From positions 6,208,871 to 6,272,870 of the forward strand of contig FN649751.1 in NCBI GenBank assembly GCA_000310025.1: DNA of 64,000 nt, written 5' to 3'. Source of the stretch: Ectocarpus siliculosus (taxonomy: Eukaryota > Sar > Phaeophyceae > Ectocarpales > Ectocarpaceae). The translations under genes and the position numbers were made by a program. Each line of letters begins with the position of its first letter. Position 1 is the first letter of the stretch. This document shows positions 60,019 to 64,000 of the stretch, in pieces. Below the pieces are notes generated by a model. It saw only the letters and a list, made by a program, of their open reading frames with translations. It did no database searches and was not told where the DNA came from.

Positions 60019-60813
60019 GGGGGCGGGGGGCGGGAGGAGGGGGGGGGGGGATGAAATGGAAAGGGGCGCCGTGTGTGTGCGTGTGTTTCTGCAAAACGCA
60101 CCGGCTACGAAAATTGGAAGGCCACAGACGCACGGGTTTTGCGGGGAAAAAAATAGCGGGGTGAACAAAAAACCGTCTTGAATATTGGTTGTGGTTGCTA
60201 GTCACAGATGGACTGGCGGAGGAAAATCCCTGCCTTTTTCAGACGCACAAGCAGGCAGAATAGGCGACGACACCGCCGGTGGCATGGAATCGGGGCTCTC
60301 GGGCACTTGCAAACGCGGTCCAACGGAGGCACAAGACGATGGATGAGAAGGAGAAAATCATCCCGCGTTGCGGGCAAAAGGGGCCCAGAACTTGCACGCA
60401 TTCAGGCCCGCCGCGGTAAGTACTGCGGTGGGGTCAGGAAAACGTGTTTTGATTAAATAGCCGATGCCTGCGCGTGCTCTGCACAGGGTATTGTGTCGTG
60501 CACGATGTTTTTGCCAGCAGGATGCCGAAGAGCCAAATCTGGAACAACGTACGGAGCGGTGCTCCGCATGCGCGCATGCTGTTCGCACACGCGTGAAATC
60601 CCACGACTGATTGACTGGTCTGAGACGCTCGTGCGTGGGATGCGACAAGCCGATAGAGGGTACACGGGCGATGGAATGGATCCATCATTTCACAGAGCGA
60701 TGGACTCATCATATTATTGGGCGATGGGTCCATCATACCCTTGGAAACACAACGGGACATCTACGGGCTGTGGGGACTCGCGGGCAAAAAGACCGCTGAG
60801 CACCGCACGAGCA
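60019..60813. other. Intergenic stretch, possible weak exons only
   Basis: A segment 60204-60416 starts after an AG and ends at a good donor (GCG|GTAAGT), but its frames are short or Arg-rich and no domain is seen. I do not call a gene. Confidence 0.3.
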
Positions 60814-61135
60814 TTTTTTTTTTTTTTTTTTTTTGTTCTTCACTTCAAATCAGCGCTCACAGCACTAGTGCCGTTTATTCCAACCCGTGGTCACACAGAA
60901 GAGCCTCTCTCTACCTTCCCCTCCTGCGGTACTTCGCCTTCAATTTTTAATGCGAGAAGAGTTCAGCACTCTCTTCCCTCTGTGTACACACGAACTAGCG
61001 CTATCCACTTGGCCAGGAACGGAAGCGAGAGAAAAACTCACTTTGCAAGAAAAGCTCGCCTACGCCGGGATTCGAACCCCTGACCTGACCTCTAGAAGGT
61101 TACGAGGCTACCAACTAGACCACCGGGGCGACCGG
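60814..61135 (-). mobile_element. tRNA-derived poly-A SINE, full-length copy
   Basis: On the minus strand: A-box-like TGGTCTAGTTGGTA (61109-61122), B-box GGTTCGAATCC (61068-61078), body, and poly-A (the T-run 60814-60834). Length is about 320 bp. The head resembles a tRNA but continues into the SINE body, so it is not an independent tRNA gene. Confidence 0.85.
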
Positions 61136-62574
61136 CAATGCTCCAGGATAAATGCTGTCGGATTCGGGTAAAAACACTGTACACAACAACAGCAAGCATG
61201 CGTATGTCGTGCGATTTTTCCGGGATAAACAACGTGTCATGACAGTCGCACGCCTCTTTTCTCTGTCAGCCTGCTACGTAGCACAGCAGTCGATGTTCAA
61301 ATATTGAAGTTTCGTGCGCGTGTTCGCGTCGAAACTTTAGTTGTCTACCACCCGTCTCTCGGAAAAGGCTTCGCAAAAGAATATAGATGGGCGGCCCATC
61401 CTATGGAAATTTTTGGCCCGCTTTGTGGGGCTCTGACATGCAGTACCGCTTTCCTACGATATGATCTGTCGACACTGCTATCTTCACGGGCCAATCAGCA
61501 AGCGTGGTCGGATGCCGCGCAAAACAATACGCGCATACGTTGCTTATTGCTTTCTTTCACGGAAACCAAACCCTGTCGGGTAAACGAGGGAAGTCCGCAA
61601 CAGGCGGCGGCGGGCGGCGAATTTTTGGGTATCCGCAAAGCGTTTATTAATATTCTTGAATCATACCAAGGTGCCAGACAAGTCAGATGTGCCACACAAA
61701 CACGAGGTTCTTGCGATAGACCAGCAAACGCGCAGGCAAGTTCTCGGAGGGGGGGGTAGCCGGGAGCGCGTTTCGTTGTTCCACGTACAAAAGGACAAGA
61801 AGGGCAACACCGTCCGGAAAGTCAGCGTACCTACTATGACGCACTATTAGAGGCTGTGGGGGCACGGTTGTGCACCAAGGGTCGCACGGTTCTGTTGAAT
61901 GCAACACACTCACCGTTCCAGAGGAGATGGCCTCAGTGAGCTCGGGGTGCGGTGACCTCCTTTTGGTGCCCGTCCATTCACTGATAACGCTTCCAAGACG
62001 CCGTCGTTTGGAGTTGAAGCAGTTTTTTTGTCCGCAGGGGCGCGGCACGGCGACTGGTGCGGCGCCACACACTCATGATGATCTACGGAGATCACCCTGA
62101 CGGATCCACGATCATGAGGTCATCATGGTGACCGTGTTTTTCCGTGTTTTTTGTTCCACCCCACAGAGGGGAGAAGTCGCGACCATTTTTATATATACAT
62201 CATATTTTCTCTTTTTTCTCTTTTTCTCTCTTTTTTTTCTCTCTTTTTCTGTGCCAGATGGCCTTGTCTCTGCTTGCGTTGTGAAGTACCAAGATTGAAC
62301 CAAGGGGGTGTACCTCTTTCTCTCCGGCCCATGATAGTGACTCCTAGTCTCAGTTGATACATACGTACCTCGCATAGCGCGCAGAGGGAGTGGAGGACTC
62401 CAGAATATCTGTCGTTGATTTCTATTGACTTGCGGACCCCGTACCTTTTTAGGGAGGGTAAGTTAACCTGTGACCACGGGAATCGACCGCGTCGAGTGTT
62501 GGATCAGTACGGACATACGAAGGTACTCAGTAACTGAGTAGTAGAGGGAGATCGGAACGGTTTCTAATGTGAAG

Positions 62575-62621
<47 letters not shown>

Positions 62622-62837
62622 CAATATATGCATACATAATATATGTATGTAGTTGTTCTATCCCTGCTTCTGTACGGACCCCCCGACCCCTTACAGCCTA
62701 CGGACCCTTTTCGCGTACATCCTTGCTGTACGGAGGGACGTGGACGCTTGGGGCATTGTTTTCGGGGCATCGCGCATATGATTTTTTTTTTATAGCGATT
62801 TCCCTGCATGTCTGTGTGTGTTTGCTTCAAAATGACA
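61136..62837. other. Intergenic sequence with simple repeats
   Basis: An (ACA)n microsatellite lies at 62572-62621 and a T/C-rich tract at 62203-62250. A 64-codon frame ending at 61850 is basic and hydrophilic but unsupported by any domain or partner exon. Confidence 0.45.
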
Positions 62838-63185
62838 TTTTTTTTTTTTTGTCTTCTTCACTTCAAATCAGCGCTCACAGAACTAGTTAGTGTCGTTGAC
62901 TCCAACCCGTGGTCACACAGAAGAGCCCCTCTCTACCCTCCTCTCCTGCGGTACTTTGCCTTCGATTTTAGCGAGAAGAGTTCAGCACTCTCTTCCCTCT
63001 GTGTCCACACGAACTAGCGCTATATCCACTAGACCAACCAGGAGGAGGAGCGGAAGCGAAGAAAAACTATAACTCACTTTGCAAGAAAAAAAGCTCGCTT
63101 ATTTTACGCCGAGATTCGAACCCCTGACCTGACCTCTAGAAGGTTTCGCGGACCATCTAGCTAGGTAGACCACCCGGGCGACCGG
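62838..63185 (-). mobile_element. tRNA-derived poly-A SINE, full-length copy
   Basis: Same structure as 60814-61135 with several small indels, for example GTTAGTGTCGTTGACTCC in place of GTGCCGTTTATTCC. The B-box GGTTCGAATC is intact and the T-run is at 62838-62850. Confidence 0.85.
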
Positions 63186-64000
63186 TGATTGGAGAAAATT
63201 GCATGCGAGAACTTGATGATGTTGTTGGACTTTGGTTGTTCGTGACACCACACCCACCCGTGGGATACTACAGGCCTTGGCGCCATGGGTTCTAGGGTGT
63301 AGTATTTCAAATGACACGACCCTTTGGCTATACTATATTCTCCTCCTCCTCCTCCTCCTCCTCCACAACATCTCGGGACCCGGCACCTCCTTTCTCCGTC
63401 CTCCTCCTCTGCTTCTTCCCTCCCCTTCCTGTCTGTACACCTCATCAGCAGCAGCAGGAGACGGCGATGAGGGTCTGTCTTCTTGCAGCGACCCACAGCA
63501 ACAACCAACACAACAACAACAACAACAGCAGTTTTTGACATCCATGTTCGCCACCCAATCCAGTCTATCCACTTACTTGCTCATTTTGCTCCTCCCACCA
63601 CCTAGTGCACGTATCAAACGCGGCGGGTACAATGTATCACAGAGAGAGATGGAAACACTGGTTGACTCTATCTACAAGTCATGTATGTTGTAGACCACCT
63701 GCTTGCTGCAGGGCAAAAAATGAACCACGCGTTTTTTCTGCACACGAAGACTGAAGTTCCCCACGTGCAATGCATATATATATATGTGCATGCATGCATG
63801 GATGATACGGTACGTACCTGTGTACTAACGTCTATTTGCTGGACAGGGAACGGGGAACAGGGAACTCGGAATTCCCTGTTCCCTGTTCCATGTGTTGTGT
63901 CCGTACAACACATTTCCAGGAACAACACGGAACGTTTCAGCGCGCGCTTGCGGCCCGCAGGTACTCGAAGGCAATAAATACAACCATTGGATGGACAAAG
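63186..64000. other. Window end: simple repeats and a short palindrome, no gene called
   Basis: Contains a (CTC)n run at 63340-63365, CAA-rich sequence at 63495-63530, a (TA)n tract near 63775, and an inverted repeat at 63841-63890 built from GGAACAGGGAA and TTCCCTGTTCC. A short open frame ending at 63693 is not supported. Confidence 0.45.

Noticed and set aside
60999-61135. tRNA gene (also at 30000-30067 and 63105-63185)
   Set aside because: A and B boxes are present, but there is no clean acceptor stem and the sequence continues into a SINE body with a poly-A tail; it is dispersed in several copies.
61656-61850. 64-codon frame as a terminal exon
   Set aside because: Hydrophilic composition only; no partner exon or homologous family recognised.

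Overview
The window looks like an intron-rich, GC-rich eukaryotic nuclear scaffold from a Sanger-era assembly, most probably a brown alga (Ectocarpus-like stramenopile). This is inferred from more than 50 short exons separated by long GT-AG introns, intronic trinucleotide arrays, LINE and SINE insertions, and N gaps flanked by homopolymers. Species identity is not proven by anything seen here.

Three quarters of the window (1962-48994, + strand) is one gene that I could join across 55 exons with consistent reading phase into a predicted protein of about 3,150 residues. It is a CHD-family (Kismet/CHD6-9-like) ATP-dependent chromatin remodeler carrying an unusual number of reader domains. In order it holds: poly-Q; two tandem CxxC-x10-CxxC zinc ribbons; chromodomain 1; a second chromodomain split by a bromodomain plus PHD cassette; a PDZ-like domain; a NUMOD1-like helix-turn-helix; an acidic linker; a complete two-lobe SNF2 ATPase; a post-ATPase region; PHD; NSD-like PHD; an extended PHD with a long insertion; another PHD; a second bromodomain; and an acidic tail ending in KRKRR. 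Together this suggests a nucleosome remodeler that reads several histone marks and possibly DNA and partner proteins.

Two introns (8 and 22) carry nearly identical, 5'-truncated copies of a non-LTR retrotransposon in opposite orientations. This LINE and a shorter non-autonomous family share the same 3' tail ending in ATGAGTA. Every insertion whose target-site duplication I can read lies at a C (or G) homopolymer, with the C-run abutting the element 3' end. A separate poly-A, tRNA-derived SINE family is present at 1-43, 29642-30067, 60814-61135 and 62838-63185, including one nested insertion. Several introns share a recurring segment built around ACCGGCTGACC.

Downstream of the remodeler (48995-64000) I find no confidently identifiable gene. 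There is a possible unidentified minus-strand gene around 52104-53788, SINE copies, and simple repeats. Four N gaps occur (4104-4203, 30313-30412, 47603-47919, 59005-59104). At least three look like false gaps: the sequence on one side is a homopolymer-smeared duplicate of the sequence on the other, so unmerged contig ends were placed side by side.
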